Source: Shinella granuli (GTDB lineage Bacteria; Pseudomonadota; Alphaproteobacteria; Rhizobiales; Rhizobiaceae). From it: 64,000 nucleotides of DNA. A program made the translations under genes and the position numbers. A model generated the notes under the pieces. It saw only the letters and a list, made by a program, of their open reading frames with translations. It searched no databases and was not told the origin of the DNA. Shown piece after piece: positions 8,689 to 17,512 of the stretch (the first letter of the stretch is position 1; the number at the start of each line of letters is the position of its first letter). Location of the stretch: positions 62,001 to 126,000 of the forward strand of contig NZ_SLVX01000015.1 of assembly GCF_004341885.1 (NCBI RefSeq). The letters run 5' to 3'.

Positions 8689-9708
8689 CTACTCCTTCAG
8701 GTCGGTCTTCGTTTCCGCATCCATCGTGCATTGCGACGAGATCGCGGCGATGCGCTCGTCCTTCGTCACATCGATCGCACCGCGCGCAAGGTCGGTGAAT
8801 AGGTTCTCTTCCGTCAGCCGGTCCAGCGTACAGCCGCAGAAGCTCCGGCAGAACCCGTCGCCGCGCTCGCTTTCGCAGGCGCGCATGCAGCTCTTCGTAT
8901 AACCGACGACGGGATCGGCTGCAGGCGCGGGCACCACGAGGGAGAAGCCGTAGACCAGTGCGATCAGCATGGGCTGATGGATAAGGTAGATGGCGAGACT
9001 GTGGCGGCCGGCCTTTTCCAGAAGGCTTTTCCACCAGACTTTCGTCTGACCTCCGAAGCCCGCGAGCCGCTCGGGAAGCGGGCTTGAAATGAAGAGCCTG
9101 CCGAGCACGATGCCGATGAGGACCGGCGCCAGCCAGGGCAGCAGCGGCACATAGTCGTTCGAACGCGGGATGTCGACCGAAAGCCCGACCCACCAGAGCG
9201 CCGGGTGATCGAAGAGCGGGGCGCGCAGATAGAAGGGCGCTGCGACGGCGGCGGCGGCAGCAAGCAGCGTCACGACGAGCGGCAGGCGCAGGAAGAAGAG
9301 GCCGACGAGGCTCGCCGCGGCGATGGCATGCAGGATGCCGAAGAAGATGAAGGTCTCCGGGAAGGCGAACCAGGTGGCAAGTGTGATCGCCGCCGCCGCC
9401 AGCCCGATCTTGCCGAGGCGGATGAGGAAGGGCCTTGCGCGCAAACCCTGGACATGGCCGAGCACCAGGCTGAAGCCGACGAGGAACAGGAAGGAGCCGG
9501 CGATCAGCCGCGCGAAGATCTTCCAGCCGCCGGTCGTCGCCGTGTCCGGTTCGATATAGCCGAAGAAGCCGAGGTCCCAGGTGAAGTGGTAGACCGCCAT
9601 GGCGACCAGCGCGAGGGCACGGAGCTGGTCGATCAGCGGGATGCGCGGAAGGCGGCGCGGTGCCGCACCTTCTCCTGCCACATTGCCGTCAATCACCGTC
9701 GTCGTCAT
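8689..9708 (-). CDS. DUF1624 (heparan-alpha-glucosaminide N-acetyltransferase-like) membrane protein with Cys-rich C-terminal tail
   Basis: 339 residues. About eight membrane helices carry the DUF1624 core: RIPLIDQLRALALVAMAVYHFTWD near the N terminus and GRHSLAIYLIHQP before the last helix. The family moves acyl groups across membranes onto sugars. The last 65 residues are hydrophilic and contain six Cys in a pattern C-x3-C-x8-C-x3-C-x-C, with one more near the end; this tail is not part of the transporter core. The start is ATG 9708 (MTTTVIDG), with 9726 as an alternative; neither has a strong ribosome site. It lies just upstream of the ICMT-like gene. Confidence 0.8.
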   Translation of the reverse strand: MTTTVIDGNVAGEGAAPRRLPRIPLIDQLRALALVAMAVYHFTWDLGFFGYIEPDTATTGGWKIFARLIAGSFLFLVGFSLVLGHVQGLRARPFLIRLGKIGLAAAAITLATWFAFPETFIFFGILHAIAAASLVGLFFLRLPLVVTLLAAAAAVAAPFYLRAPLFDHPALWWVGLSVDIPRSNDYVPLLPWLAPVLIGIVLGRLFISSPLPERLAGFGGQTKVWWKSLLEKAGRHSLAIYLIHQPMLIALVYGFSLVVPAPAADPVVGYTKSCMRACESERGDGFCRSFCGCTLDRLTEENLFTDLARGAIDVTKDERIAAISSQCTMDAETKTDLKE

Positions 9709-9803
9709 GGGTCGGGGTCGCCGCATTGCTTTGGTCCATGGGAGAATGTCACGCCAAGCTTGCGCCGGGCGGATGGCCGAAAGGTGGCCGTCGGGAGGGG
9801 ATG

Positions 9804-10493
9804 TCAGTCGATCCGTTCGAGAACGGCGAGCCGCGCTTCGGAATAGAACTGCCGGCGCACGAGCACGATGATGATGCCGACGGTCGTCGCGATGAAGAGA
9901 TAGGGGCTGACGAACCAGCCGAGATAGCCGATCGACAGGAAGATGGCGCGCAGCCCCATGTTGAAGTGTTTCGCGGCGAGGATGTTCATGCGGATGACCT
10001 TGTCGGCGGCAAGGTCGGCGCCGGCCGGGTCCTTGTGGATGTCGCCGCTCATCGGGATCGCGCCGAGCAGGATCGTGCAGTAGTTGAAGAGGCGGTAGGA
10101 CCAGCCGAACTTGAAGAAGGCATAGCCGAAGATGCCCGCGAGCCCGCCGACCTTCAGCTCGAAGCCGGCGCGGCTGCCCTGGAAGACCAGCGGCAGGTCG
10201 CTGAAGATGGCGAAGACCTGTTCCGTGGCGCCGAGCAGTGCGAAACAGCCGCCGAGCGCCAGGATCGAGGTGGAGGCGAAGAAGGCCGTGCCGTTCTGCA
10301 GGCCGGCCATGATCTGCGTGTCGATCATGCGCAGGTCGCGGTGCATCGCGTTGCGGATCCAGACGGCGCGCTGCGAGCTCATCGCCCGGGTGAGGCTGAC
10401 ACGGTCGAAGAATTTCGCCCGCTCCGTGATCCAGGAATATCCCGTCCACAGCAGGAGGAAGATGGCAAGGGCGACAAGATCCGATGTGCTCAT
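9804..10493 (-). CDS. DUF599 family membrane protein
   Basis: 229 residues with about four to five membrane helices: one at the N terminus (LVALAIFLLLWTGYSWI), two in the middle and one or two at the C terminus. The MHRDLRMIDTQIMAGLQNGTAFFASTS segment is typical of DUF599. Function is unknown. The start is ATG 10493 (MSTSDLVA) because the hydrophobic helix begins there, but no clear ribosome-binding site precedes it; an upstream start at 10628 would add a 45-residue polar leader. It is 95 bases upstream of the DUF1624 gene on the same strand. Confidence 0.8.
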   Translation of the reverse strand: MSTSDLVALAIFLLLWTGYSWITERAKFFDRVSLTRAMSSQRAVWIRNAMHRDLRMIDTQIMAGLQNGTAFFASTSILALGGCFALLGATEQVFAIFSDLPLVFQGSRAGFELKVGGLAGIFGYAFFKFGWSYRLFNYCTILLGAIPMSGDIHKDPAGADLAADKVIRMNILAAKHFNMGLRAIFLSIGYLGWFVSPYLFIATTVGIIIVLVRRQFYSEARLAVLERID

Positions 10494-10775
10494 GGCAAGC
10501 GTTGTGCCACGGATTCGGCATTTTGCAAGCGTCGTCGGGGCGGCCGCACGGGCCTGTTCAGACCTTGGGCGAAAAGGCGGCAATCCGCCGCCGCGGCCGT
10601 GCCGTCCAACCGTCTGATTTTGCGACATGTCATGCGTCTGGCGCGGGGCTCCTATGATCAGGACGCCTTGGTTTCGCCATCTTTCGCGATTGCGGTTTCA
10701 TGAATTCTTCATTAAACAGGGCGCCGTGCAGGGCCGTCGCGGCCGTTGCAACGACATCTTCCAATCGGGGAAATC

Positions 10776-10877
10776 ATGGAAAGTACCGTTCAGAAATCCT
10801 GCTGGGGCGTCACCGCCCGCGCAGTCCTCGGTTTTTGCGCAGTTCTGGTCATCGCCTATCTTTTCGGCGGCATCTGA
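10776..10877 (+). CDS. Putative 33-residue single-pass membrane protein
   Basis: Small ORF beginning MESTVQKSCWG and continuing as one hydrophobic helix (ARAVLGFCAVLVIAYLFGGI). A good ribosome site, GGGGAAATC, directly precedes the ATG, and a 13-bp-stem terminator begins 26 bases after the stop, so it forms a self-contained transcription unit. TTGCGG (10690) and ATTAAA (10711) are a weak possible promoter. It has no recognised family. It could instead be the leader of a small RNA. Confidence 0.5.
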   Translation: MESTVQKSCWGVTARAVLGFCAVLVIAYLFGGI

Positions 10878-10903
10878 AAACACCGGTCTGGCATCCTTAC
10901 ATG

Positions 10904-10938
10904 AACAGCGTGCTTCCTCGCGAAGCACGCTGTTTTTG
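10904..10938 (+). terminator. Rho-independent terminator after the 33-residue ORF
   Basis: Perfect 13-bp stem AACAGCGTGCTTC (10904-10916) with GAAGCACGCTGTT (10922-10934), a five-base loop and a T-rich tail. Confidence 0.88.
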
Positions 10939-11069
10939 TTTCGTGGCCTGTTGGAAGGGACATGTCGCGCAGGTAAAACCCGATGTCGGGAGATCGCCTT
11001 AAGTGCGCCGCATGATGACGTAGCTTCAGGGATCAGTGCGCCTGCCAAGGCAAGGGAGAAGTTCGGGAC

Positions 11070-12470
11070 ATGTTTCTTTCGGTATTCGATGTTTTCAAGA
11101 TCGGGATCGGGCCGTCGAGCTCCCACACGATGGGACCGATGTCGGCCGCCAACCGCTTTCTCGATCTGATCCTTTCCGCCGACTGGCCGCGCCCGTCGGG
11201 CGCGCAGGTCACGGCGATCCGCATGAGCCTGCACGGTTCGCTCGCCTATACCGGCGTCGGCCACGGTTCCGACCGCGCCGTCATCCTCGGCCTGATGGGC
11301 GAGCGGCCCGATTCGGTCGATCCGGACCGCATGGACGCGATCGTCGCCGAGGTGGAGCGCGCCGGCCGCATCACCCCGCCGGGCCATCCCGGCTATGCCT
11401 TCCGGCCGAAGGACGACCTGATCTTCGACAAGAAGAACCCGCTGCCCGGCCATGCCAACGGCATGACCTTCTCGGCCTATGACCGCGACGACCGGCTGCT
11501 CCTCAAGCGCATCTACTATTCCGTCGGCGGTGGCTTCGTCGTTACCGACACCGAACTGGAACAGATGCGCGCCAGCAAGGCGCGTTCCAGCGACAAGAAG
11601 GTGCCGTTCCCCTTCGCCTCGGCCAGGCAGATGCTGGAGATGGCGGAACGCTCCGGCATGACGATCGCCCAGATGAAGCGCGCCAACGAGGAAGCCACCA
11701 TGTCGCGCGAAGAGCTGGATGCTGGTCTCGACCGCATCTGGGGCGCGATGAAGAGCTGCATCGACCGCGGCCTCAAGAACGAGGGCATCATGCCGGGCGG
11801 GCTGAAGGTGCGCCGCCGCGCCCGCTCGATCCATGACAAGCTGCAGGAGGAATGGCGCTCCAACAAGGCGAACCCGCTGCTCGCCAACGACTGGCTCTCC
11901 GTCTATGCCATGGCGGTCAACGAGGAGAATGCGGCGGGCGGGCGCGTCGTGACCTCGCCGACCAACGGCGCGGCCGGCGTCGTGCCCGCGACGATCCGCT
12001 ACTACCTGCATTTCCATGAGGATGCCGACCAGGACGGCATCCGCGACTACCTGCTGACGGCGGCCGCCGTCGGCGGCATCATCAAGCACAATGCCTCGAT
12101 CTCGGGCGCGGAAGTCGGCTGTCAGGGGGAGGTGGGCTCCGCCTCCGCCATGGCCGCCGCCGGCCTTGCCGCCGTGATGGGCGGCACGCCGGAGCAGGTG
12201 GAGAACGCCGCGGAAATCGCGCTGGAACACCATCTCGGCATGACCTGCGATCCCATTGCCGGCCTCGTGCAGGTGCCCTGCATCGAGCGCAACGCGCTCG
12301 GCGCGGTGAAGGCCGTGACGGCCGCCTCGCTCGCGCTCAAGGGCGACGGCGTGCATTTCGTGCCGCTCGACGCCTGCATCGAGACGATGCGCCAGACGGG
12401 CGTCGACATGAACGAGAAGTACAAGGAAACCTCCACCGGCGGCCTTGCCGTCAATGTGGTGGAGTGCTGA
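11070..12470 (+). CDS. sdaA: L-serine ammonia-lyase (L-serine dehydratase), single-chain
   Basis: 466-residue cytoplasmic [4Fe-4S] enzyme that converts L-serine to pyruvate and ammonia. The N-terminal beta domain begins with the diagnostic [19 protein letters not shown]. The alpha domain carries [17 protein letters not shown] and the cluster cysteines in [24 protein letters not shown] and VPCIERN. This is the one-polypeptide proteobacterial form. Start ATG 11070 has AAGGGAGAAG upstream. It stands as a single gene; the 190 bases before it hold the terminator of the small ORF and little else. Confidence 0.96.
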   Translation: MFLSVFDVFKIGIGPSSSHTMGPMSAANRFLDLILSADWPRPSGAQVTAIRMSLHGSLAYTGVGHGSDRAVILGLMGERPDSVDPDRMDAIVAEVERAGRITPPGHPGYAFRPKDDLIFDKKNPLPGHANGMTFSAYDRDDRLLLKRIYYSVGGGFVVTDTELEQMRASKARSSDKKVPFPFASARQMLEMAERSGMTIAQMKRANEEATMSREELDAGLDRIWGAMKSCIDRGLKNEGIMPGGLKVRRRARSIHDKLQEEWRSNKANPLLANDWLSVYAMAVNEENAAGGRVVTSPTNGAAGVVPATIRYYLHFHEDADQDGIRDYLLTAAAVGGIIKHNASISGAEVGCQGEVGSASAMAAAGLAAVMGGTPEQVENAAEIALEHHLGMTCDPIAGLVQVPCIERNALGAVKAVTAASLALKGDGVHFVPLDACIETMRQTGVDMNEKYKETSTGGLAVNVVEC

Positions 12471-12546
12471 GGCTTTCGCCGCGAACGCTGTGGAGTGCGA
12501 CACGGCGGCCCCTTGACCGGGCCGCCGCAAGAGCGTTCAAAGGGGC

Positions 12547-12984
12547 ATGGCCCTGCATCTCATCAAACTCTGTGTCGGCGCGGACTCGATCGAGGACCTG
12601 CGCGAATGGGTGTCCGAACGCTCGCTGATCGCGATCGCGGCGGGCATGGAACCGCATTCGAGCCACATCACCCGCATGGTGCCCAAGCGCGAGCAGGACC
12701 TGCTCGACGGCGGCTCGCTCTATTGGGTGATCAAGGGCCAGGTGCAGGCGCGCCAGCGCCTGCTCGACATCAAGACCTTCACGGATGCCGACGGCATTTC
12801 GCGCTGCGAGCTGGTGCTCGGGCCGGAGGTCGTCGAGACCGAGCTGCAGCCGCGCCGCGCCTTCCAGGGCTGGCGCTACCTGACGGACGACGACGCGCCG
12901 CGCGACCTGAAGAACATGGGTGACGGGACGGCCGACCTGCCGCTGGAATTGCGGCGGGAACTCGCCGAACTCGGCCTGCTCTGA
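12547..12984 (+). CDS. DUF1489 family protein
   Basis: 145-residue soluble protein of the alphaproteobacterial DUF1489 family; function unknown. It begins MALHLIKLCVGADSIEDLREW, contains the typical THITRMVPKR-like segment (SHITRMVPKREQDLLDGGS) and the AFQGWRYL motif, and matches the usual family length. It follows sdaA by 76 bases on the same strand but with its own start region. Whether it is co-transcribed is unclear. Confidence 0.85.
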   Translation: MALHLIKLCVGADSIEDLREWVSERSLIAIAAGMEPHSSHITRMVPKREQDLLDGGSLYWVIKGQVQARQRLLDIKTFTDADGISRCELVLGPEVVETELQPRRAFQGWRYLTDDDAPRDLKNMGDGTADLPLELRRELAELGLL

Positions 12985-12996
12985 AGAATCCCGCGC

Positions 12997-13269
12997 TCAG
13001 CGCAGGCGCAGGCGAACCGGATGGCGGCGTTCGCTGACACCGACATGGAGATGGATCCCGGCGGCCGGCTGGCCCGAGCGCCAGGCCCTGGCGCCATGGG
13101 CGAGCAGCATGCCGACGAGATCCTTCGTCCTGTTGCGCGAACGGCCGAGCCCGATATCCGCGATCCGCATCGCTGCCTCGTGCAGCGGATGGAGCGTGCC
13201 CTTCAGCGACCTGCGCTTTTCCGCGCTGGCCGCGGGAGGGACATCGAACAGGTTCTCGTTCATCGCCAT
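12997..13269 (-). CDS. Hypothetical protein, 90 residues
   Basis: Soluble, basic, Arg-rich protein with no family I recognise. It reads MAMNENLFDVPP at the start and ends HPVRLRLR. I chose the ATG at 13269 because GAGG lies six bases upstream; an in-frame Met at 13386 would add a 39-residue leader. It converges on DUF1489 with a 12-base gap. Codon use is like its neighbours (third-position G/C), which supports a real gene, but no motif does. Confidence 0.5.
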   Translation of the reverse strand: MAMNENLFDVPPAASAEKRRSLKGTLHPLHEAAMRIADIGLGRSRNRTKDLVGMLLAHGARAWRSGQPAAGIHLHVGVSERRHPVRLRLR

Positions 13270-13434
13270 GATCTGCCTCGTACGCATTACCCAATCGAGG
13301 ATGGCAGAGCCGCTTTCGCGGCATTCCGCCTGCCTTGCTCCGCAGTCCCGGGACGCACTACCTGTCCGGTGACGTTGCTGGGGCAAGGCGGTAGTTGAGG
13401 GAGCGCGCCGAACCGCCGGCGCGTCCGGTCGTTC

Positions 13435-14883
13435 TTACTGCTGGCTGGCCCAGCAGGCGAAACCCTTGCGCTTCAGCGCGTTGCAGGCTGCCGTTGCGCC
13501 GTTCTGGTTGTCGAAGCCGCCGAAGCGGGCGCGGAAAAGCTGCTGGCTGCCGCTGTTGACGGCGACGGTGAAAGGCTGTGCGCTGGAAAGCGCCTTGCCA
13601 CCCTGGCTCTTCGCCTTGGCAAGCAGGTCCTGTGCCTGGCCCTTGTCGGGCGTCGCGCCGATCTGGATGACCCAGCCGGAGGGCACGGCATTCGAGACGA
13701 CGGTGGAGGAGGTGGTCAGCTCGTCGAGCGAGCCGCCCGTATCGCCCTGTTCCGTCAGGTCCGCCGGCGGCACGGCGGCGTCGCGCTGGATCTTCAGCGT
13801 TGCGGCGAGCGCACGCTTGCCGACAACTTCCGAGCTCGACGTTGCGGCATAGGCCGTCTCGATGCGGGCCTCGTTGTAGCGATAGGTCGGGATCGGGCCG
13901 TTCTCCGGCAGGTCGAGGCCACCGGAAACCGATGCGGTCGTCGCCTTGCTGGCGACTTCGGCGGTCAGCGTCGGCGCATCCTTGGTTTCGGCGATCAGGT
14001 CGCCGCTGCCGCGGCGCGAGGCCTTCGGCATGTAGGTGGCGATCAGCTTGCGCATCTGCTGGTCGCGGGCGGCGCCCGAGCGGCCGCCGATGACGACGCC
14101 GACGACGCTGCGCCCGTCGGCCACGGCCGAGGTCACGAGGTTGTAGCCGGAAGCGCGGGTATAGCCGGTCTTGATGCCGTCGACGCCGCGCACGGTGCCG
14201 AGCAGCCGGTTGTGGCCGTTGATGGTCTGCTTGCCGAAGCGGAAGCTGCGGACCGAGAAATAATCGTAATATTGCGGGAAATGCTGGCGCAGCGCGATGC
14301 CGAGGCGGGCCTGGTCACGGGCGGTGGTCACCTGCGCCGTATTGGGAAGGCCGTTGGCGTTGCGGTAGACGGTGCGCGTCATGCCGAGCGCGCGCGCCTT
14401 CTGCGTCATCATGCGGGCGAAGCGCTCTTCCGAACCGCCGAGGAATTCGGCGAGCGCCGTGGAGGCGTCGTTCGCCGAGCGGGTGATGAGGCCGAGCATC
14501 GCCTGTTCGACGGTGATCGAATTGCCGGCGCCGACACCGAGCTTCGTCGGCGGCTCGCTCGCGGCGTTCTTGGAGAAGGGGACGCGGGTGTCGAGGCGGA
14601 TCTTCCCGGCCTCCAGCGCCTCGAAGGTGAGGTACAGCGTCATCATCTTGGTGAGCGATGCGGGATAACGCAGCGCGTCCGCATCCTCGCTGTAGAGCAC
14701 CTTGCCCGTCTTGGCGTCGATGACGATGCCGGAATATTTCGGATTGGCTTCTGCCGGTGTGGCGACGGCGACGGTGGCGACCATTCCAATCATCACCAGA
14801 CCTTTCGCCGCAATGGCAAATGCCTGGCAGGAGCGGGGGAGGAAATCGAGGAATACGGAACGGGACACTACGTTACTCTTCAT
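13435..14883 (-). CDS. D-alanyl-D-alanine carboxypeptidase with SPOR domain
   Basis: 482-residue exported penicillin-binding protein that trims peptidoglycan stem peptides. A long N-terminal signal/anchor spans about 20-42. The S11 peptidase domain follows with all three motifs: SLTK (Ser76, Lys79), SAN (136-138) and KTG (238-240). A low-complexity linker leads to a C-terminal SPOR domain (about 405-482, GWVIQIGATPDKGQA onward), which in this family targets denuded septal glycan. The start is ATG 14883 (MKSNVVSR); 14898 is an alternative and neither has a clear ribosome site. It is the intact counterpart of the altered protein at 17513. Confidence 0.92.
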   Translation of the reverse strand: MKSNVVSRSVFLDFLPRSCQAFAIAAKGLVMIGMVATVAVATPAEANPKYSGIVIDAKTGKVLYSEDADALRYPASLTKMMTLYLTFEALEAGKIRLDTRVPFSKNAASEPPTKLGVGAGNSITVEQAMLGLITRSANDASTALAEFLGGSEERFARMMTQKARALGMTRTVYRNANGLPNTAQVTTARDQARLGIALRQHFPQYYDYFSVRSFRFGKQTINGHNRLLGTVRGVDGIKTGYTRASGYNLVTSAVADGRSVVGVVIGGRSGAARDQQMRKLIATYMPKASRRGSGDLIAETKDAPTLTAEVASKATTASVSGGLDLPENGPIPTYRYNEARIETAYAATSSSEVVGKRALAATLKIQRDAAVPPADLTEQGDTGGSLDELTTSSTVVSNAVPSGWVIQIGATPDKGQAQDLLAKAKSQGGKALSSAQPFTVAVNSGSQQLFRARFGGFDNQNGATAACNALKRKGFACWASQQ

Positions 14884-15003
14884 TCTCGGATTGCACATGT
14901 TGTCCGGGCGTGACCTGCCGGATCGACCATTTCCGGCACAGTAGCGGGATAGCGTTACCAATCGGTTTATGATGAATCATTGGTTTCTGAGATTGGCGGT
15001 GTT

Positions 15004-15765
15004 TTATCGGCCGGGGCCGGTGAACGAGGGGCGGCCGTTGCGGATCAGCGACCGGCCGAGATAGTCGCGAATGCGCGCCTCCATGGCCTGCCACTGCGGC
15101 AAAAGTCTGCTCGAAAAACGATAAAGCACGGAAAGGTCCTCACCGATGTGGATATCGCGCTGGCAATCGGCGCTGGTCGACTGCGCTTCCTCGGCCGGGA
15201 TCATGCAGCGCACCGCATAGTCGGAACCGTCGGGCAGGCGGCCCGTGAAGAACACCTCGTCGCCATAACCGGAGTTCTCCTTCAGGCGCCGCAGGACGAG
15301 GCCGGCCGGGCCGGGCTCGAACGTGCCGGCGAAGAGATGGCCGTAGATCGGCTCCAGCCGGCCGGACATGTCCTTCGACATCGTGCTTTGCGAAAGATTG
15401 AGGAAGACCAGGCTTTCCGGGCGGCTGGCATCGTTGAAACGGCTGCGCTGGGCATTCGAATAGCCCCGCATTTCCGGCCAGGTGAGATAGAGGTCGACCC
15501 GGTCCGCGCGGCCCGTCTGGCGCTGCTCCTCGAAGCGGATCGTGTTGGCGGGAAGGCGGATCTGGTCCTGGCCGATGACGATGTCGACGAGCGCGGCATT
15601 CTCCGTGTGCCCCGCCAGCGCGATGCGTTCACCGAGAACGCGGCCGGCGACGCTGATCGCGACCGTCAGGCTCGCCAGCACGGCGACGCCGATCGTCAGG
15701 CGCGTCAGAAGGCGATGGGAGATGAGGGGGGCATGTTCGTCATTGCCGGTCGCTGCCGCTGTCAT
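15004..15765 (-). CDS. Hypothetical exported or single-pass membrane protein
   Basis: 253 residues. One membrane helix lies at about 20-42 (TRLTIGVAVLASLTVAISVAG); the remainder appears extracytoplasmic and contains two Cys (RCMIP and ADCQRD), which could form a disulfide. I recognise no catalytic motif. Its position between two cell-wall genes hints at an envelope role, but that is inference. Its start overlaps the end of a smaller upstream ORF by 26 bases, suggesting translational coupling. Confidence 0.68.
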   Translation of the reverse strand: MTAAATGNDEHAPLISHRLLTRLTIGVAVLASLTVAISVAGRVLGERIALAGHTENAALVDIVIGQDQIRLPANTIRFEEQRQTGRADRVDLYLTWPEMRGYSNAQRSRFNDASRPESLVFLNLSQSTMSKDMSGRLEPIYGHLFAGTFEPGPAGLVLRRLKENSGYGDEVFFTGRLPDGSDYAVRCMIPAEEAQSTSADCQRDIHIGEDLSVLYRFSSRLLPQWQAMEARIRDYLGRSLIRNGRPSFTGPGR

Positions 15766-15877
15766 CTCTTCCGCCTTCGATGGTCTGGCCGGAATCGGCT
15801 TCTTCCGCCGCCTCGACCCTGTGCGGAGCCTCTGTGAGCAGGGTTAATTTTTGGTTGAGATCGGCGATCCGGTGCAT
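15740..15877 (-). CDS. Putative small protein (about 45 residues) upstream of the membrane protein gene
   Basis: Acidic short ORF reading MHRIADLNQKLTLLTEAPHR and ending GSDRQ, with a possible N-terminal coiled coil. It overlaps the start of the 15004-15765 gene by 26 bases. No strong ribosome site is visible, and the open frame continues upstream to 16042. It may be a real coupled leader protein or just a chance frame. Confidence 0.35.
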   Translation of the reverse strand: MHRIADLNQKLTLLTEAPHRVEAAEEADSGQTIEGGRDDSGSDRQ

Positions 15878-16007
15878 CAGATCCGTCCGGCGCCGGGGCG
15901 TGATCCTGCAAGATTTCCCGACTTGTTGCTGACGCATTCTGCACCTAGACTTCCCGGCGCATCCGACAGAAATCCTGCCGGCTGGATGCGGAACAGGGGA
16001 GGCAGCC

Positions 16008-16223
16008 ATGGACGTGCTTCGAGACCCCACGCATATCGGCATGTTCGAGCCTCAGGACCTTGTCGTCCTGCAAGGCGTCTTCACCCGATTGGCGGCGGCA
16101 AAAACCCCCAGTCTCGATGAAGACCGCGCCCGGTCGCTGGCCCGGTCGATCATCACCCTCTATAGACACGGCGTGCGCGACCCCGAGCAACTCTTCGACG
16201 TGCTGCAGGTCCAGGCCTCCTGA
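16008..16223 (+). CDS. Hypothetical protein, 71 residues
   Basis: Small soluble, helix-rich protein starting MDVLRDPTHIGMFEPQDLVV with a ribosome site GGGGAGG well placed before the ATG. It contains an ARSLARSIITLYRHGVRDPEQL segment that looks like a helix-turn-helix pair but is not a known DNA-binding fold. It has no family I can name. It is divergent from the 15.0-15.9 kb genes and upstream of rlpA. Confidence 0.6.
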   Translation: MDVLRDPTHIGMFEPQDLVVLQGVFTRLAAAKTPSLDEDRARSLARSIITLYRHGVRDPEQLFDVLQVQAS

Positions 16224-16336
16224 GACCGAAGTCGATGGGCGGGTCGGCCCCGGATTAACCGGACATAAACCATGAATCATGGAAGCTTGCGGCGGGGTTC
16301 CCATCCATTCGCAATTTTGCCATCTTATTGGCATGA

Positions 16337-16351
16337 TTAACGGACTGTTAT
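16337..16351 (+). promoter_or_regulatory. Near-match to a CtrA box upstream of rlpA
   Basis: TTAA-N7-TTAT lies 75 bases before the rlpA start; the CtrA consensus is TTAA-N7-TTAA. One mismatch. Because rlpA acts at the septum, cell-cycle control is plausible, but the evidence is a single imperfect site. Confidence 0.25.
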
Positions 16352-16425
16352 TTACTGAGTGGCATTGACGGCCGACTTGCAGGGGCAAGGCAGTTGGCTG
16401 GCGCACCGTCGGGGACAATAGCGGC

Positions 16426-17442
16426 GTGGGACATAAAAAATCGAAGATCATTGCGACCCGGTTCGGCACGAGCCTGCGGTTGTTGACTATTCCGCTGGTC
16501 TGCGCGGGTCTTGCCGCCTGTGCGACGACCACGCCGGCGCCCAAGAAGAAGGTGCGCAGCAAGGAATATTTCTCCGAGGCCGAATACGGCGTGAAGGCCA
16601 GCCCGCGCGTCGTCGAGGAAGGCCAGCCCGTGCCCAAGGGCGGCGGCCGCTACCAGGTCGGCAAGGCCTACCAGGTTCGCGGCAAGTGGTATCAGCCGAA
16701 GGAAGAGCCGGGCTACAACAAGACCGGCCTTGCCTCCTGGTACGGTTCCGCCTTCCATGGCCGCAAGACGGCGAATGGCGAGGTCTACGACAAGTATCAT
16801 CTCTCCGCCGCGCATCCGACCTTCCCTCTGCCGAGCTACGCGCGCGTCACCAATCTGGAGAACGGCACCTCCGTCGTGGTGCGCGTCAACGATCGCGGCC
16901 CCTATCATGAGGGCCGGGTGATCGACGTTTCCTCCAAGACGGCCGACCTGCTCGACATGAAGCGTACCGGGACGGCCAAGGTGCGCGTGCAATATGTCGG
17001 CAAGGCGCCGCTCGAGGGCAACGACATGCCCTATCTCATGGCGTCCTACGTCACCAAGGGCTCGCGCGTTCCGGCGGTCGATCCGGGCGGCCAGATCGCC
17101 ACGGGCGTCATGGTGGCCTCGGCCGACAACAGCATGCTGCCGGGCGTCGGCCAGGGCGAGGGCATCCTCAGGGTTCCCGCCGAAAGCACGATGACGGCCC
17201 TTGCCAAGACAGCGCCGGCAAGCGACGCCTTCCAGGTCATGGAGCAGTTCGTCATGCTGCCTGACATCGGCCCGCTGCCCATCGAGCGGCCGAATTTCGT
17301 GCCGCAGCTTTCCGCCGATCCGAGCTATGCCGCAGCCTATGCGGACGAGCGCGTGCGGGATGCCGCCGGTGCCTTCGATGCCATCCTGACGATCGACGGC
17401 AAGCTGACGCCGCTCTCGGCGCTTGCCGACAACGCGGGCTGA
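16426..17442 (+). CDS. rlpA: Septal ring lytic transglycosylase RlpA family lipoprotein
   Basis: 338-residue outer-membrane lipoprotein that cleaves stem-less peptidoglycan at the division site in well-studied relatives. The signal peptide ends in a lipobox LAAC with Cys32. The double-psi beta-barrel domain spans about 98-195, with GLASWYGSAFHGRKTANGE and VRVNDRGPYHEGRVIDVS. No C-terminal SPOR domain is visible, unlike E. coli RlpA; the last 130 residues are unassigned. The start is GTG at 16426. It lies 70 bases upstream of the PBP5-like gene on the same strand. Confidence 0.9.
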   Translation: MGHKKSKIIATRFGTSLRLLTIPLVCAGLAACATTTPAPKKKVRSKEYFSEAEYGVKASPRVVEEGQPVPKGGGRYQVGKAYQVRGKWYQPKEEPGYNKTGLASWYGSAFHGRKTANGEVYDKYHLSAAHPTFPLPSYARVTNLENGTSVVVRVNDRGPYHEGRVIDVSSKTADLLDMKRTGTAKVRVQYVGKAPLEGNDMPYLMASYVTKGSRVPAVDPGGQIATGVMVASADNSMLPGVGQGEGILRVPAESTMTALAKTAPASDAFQVMEQFVMLPDIGPLPIERPNFVPQLSADPSYAAAYADERVRDAAGAFDAILTIDGKLTPLSALADNAG

Positions 17443-17512
17443 TCGCCCGCGTTCCCGAAGCCGTTTGCGCTCGGCAGGCGGCTGTGGGAGTGTGACGACA
17501 TCCGGAGTCGCC

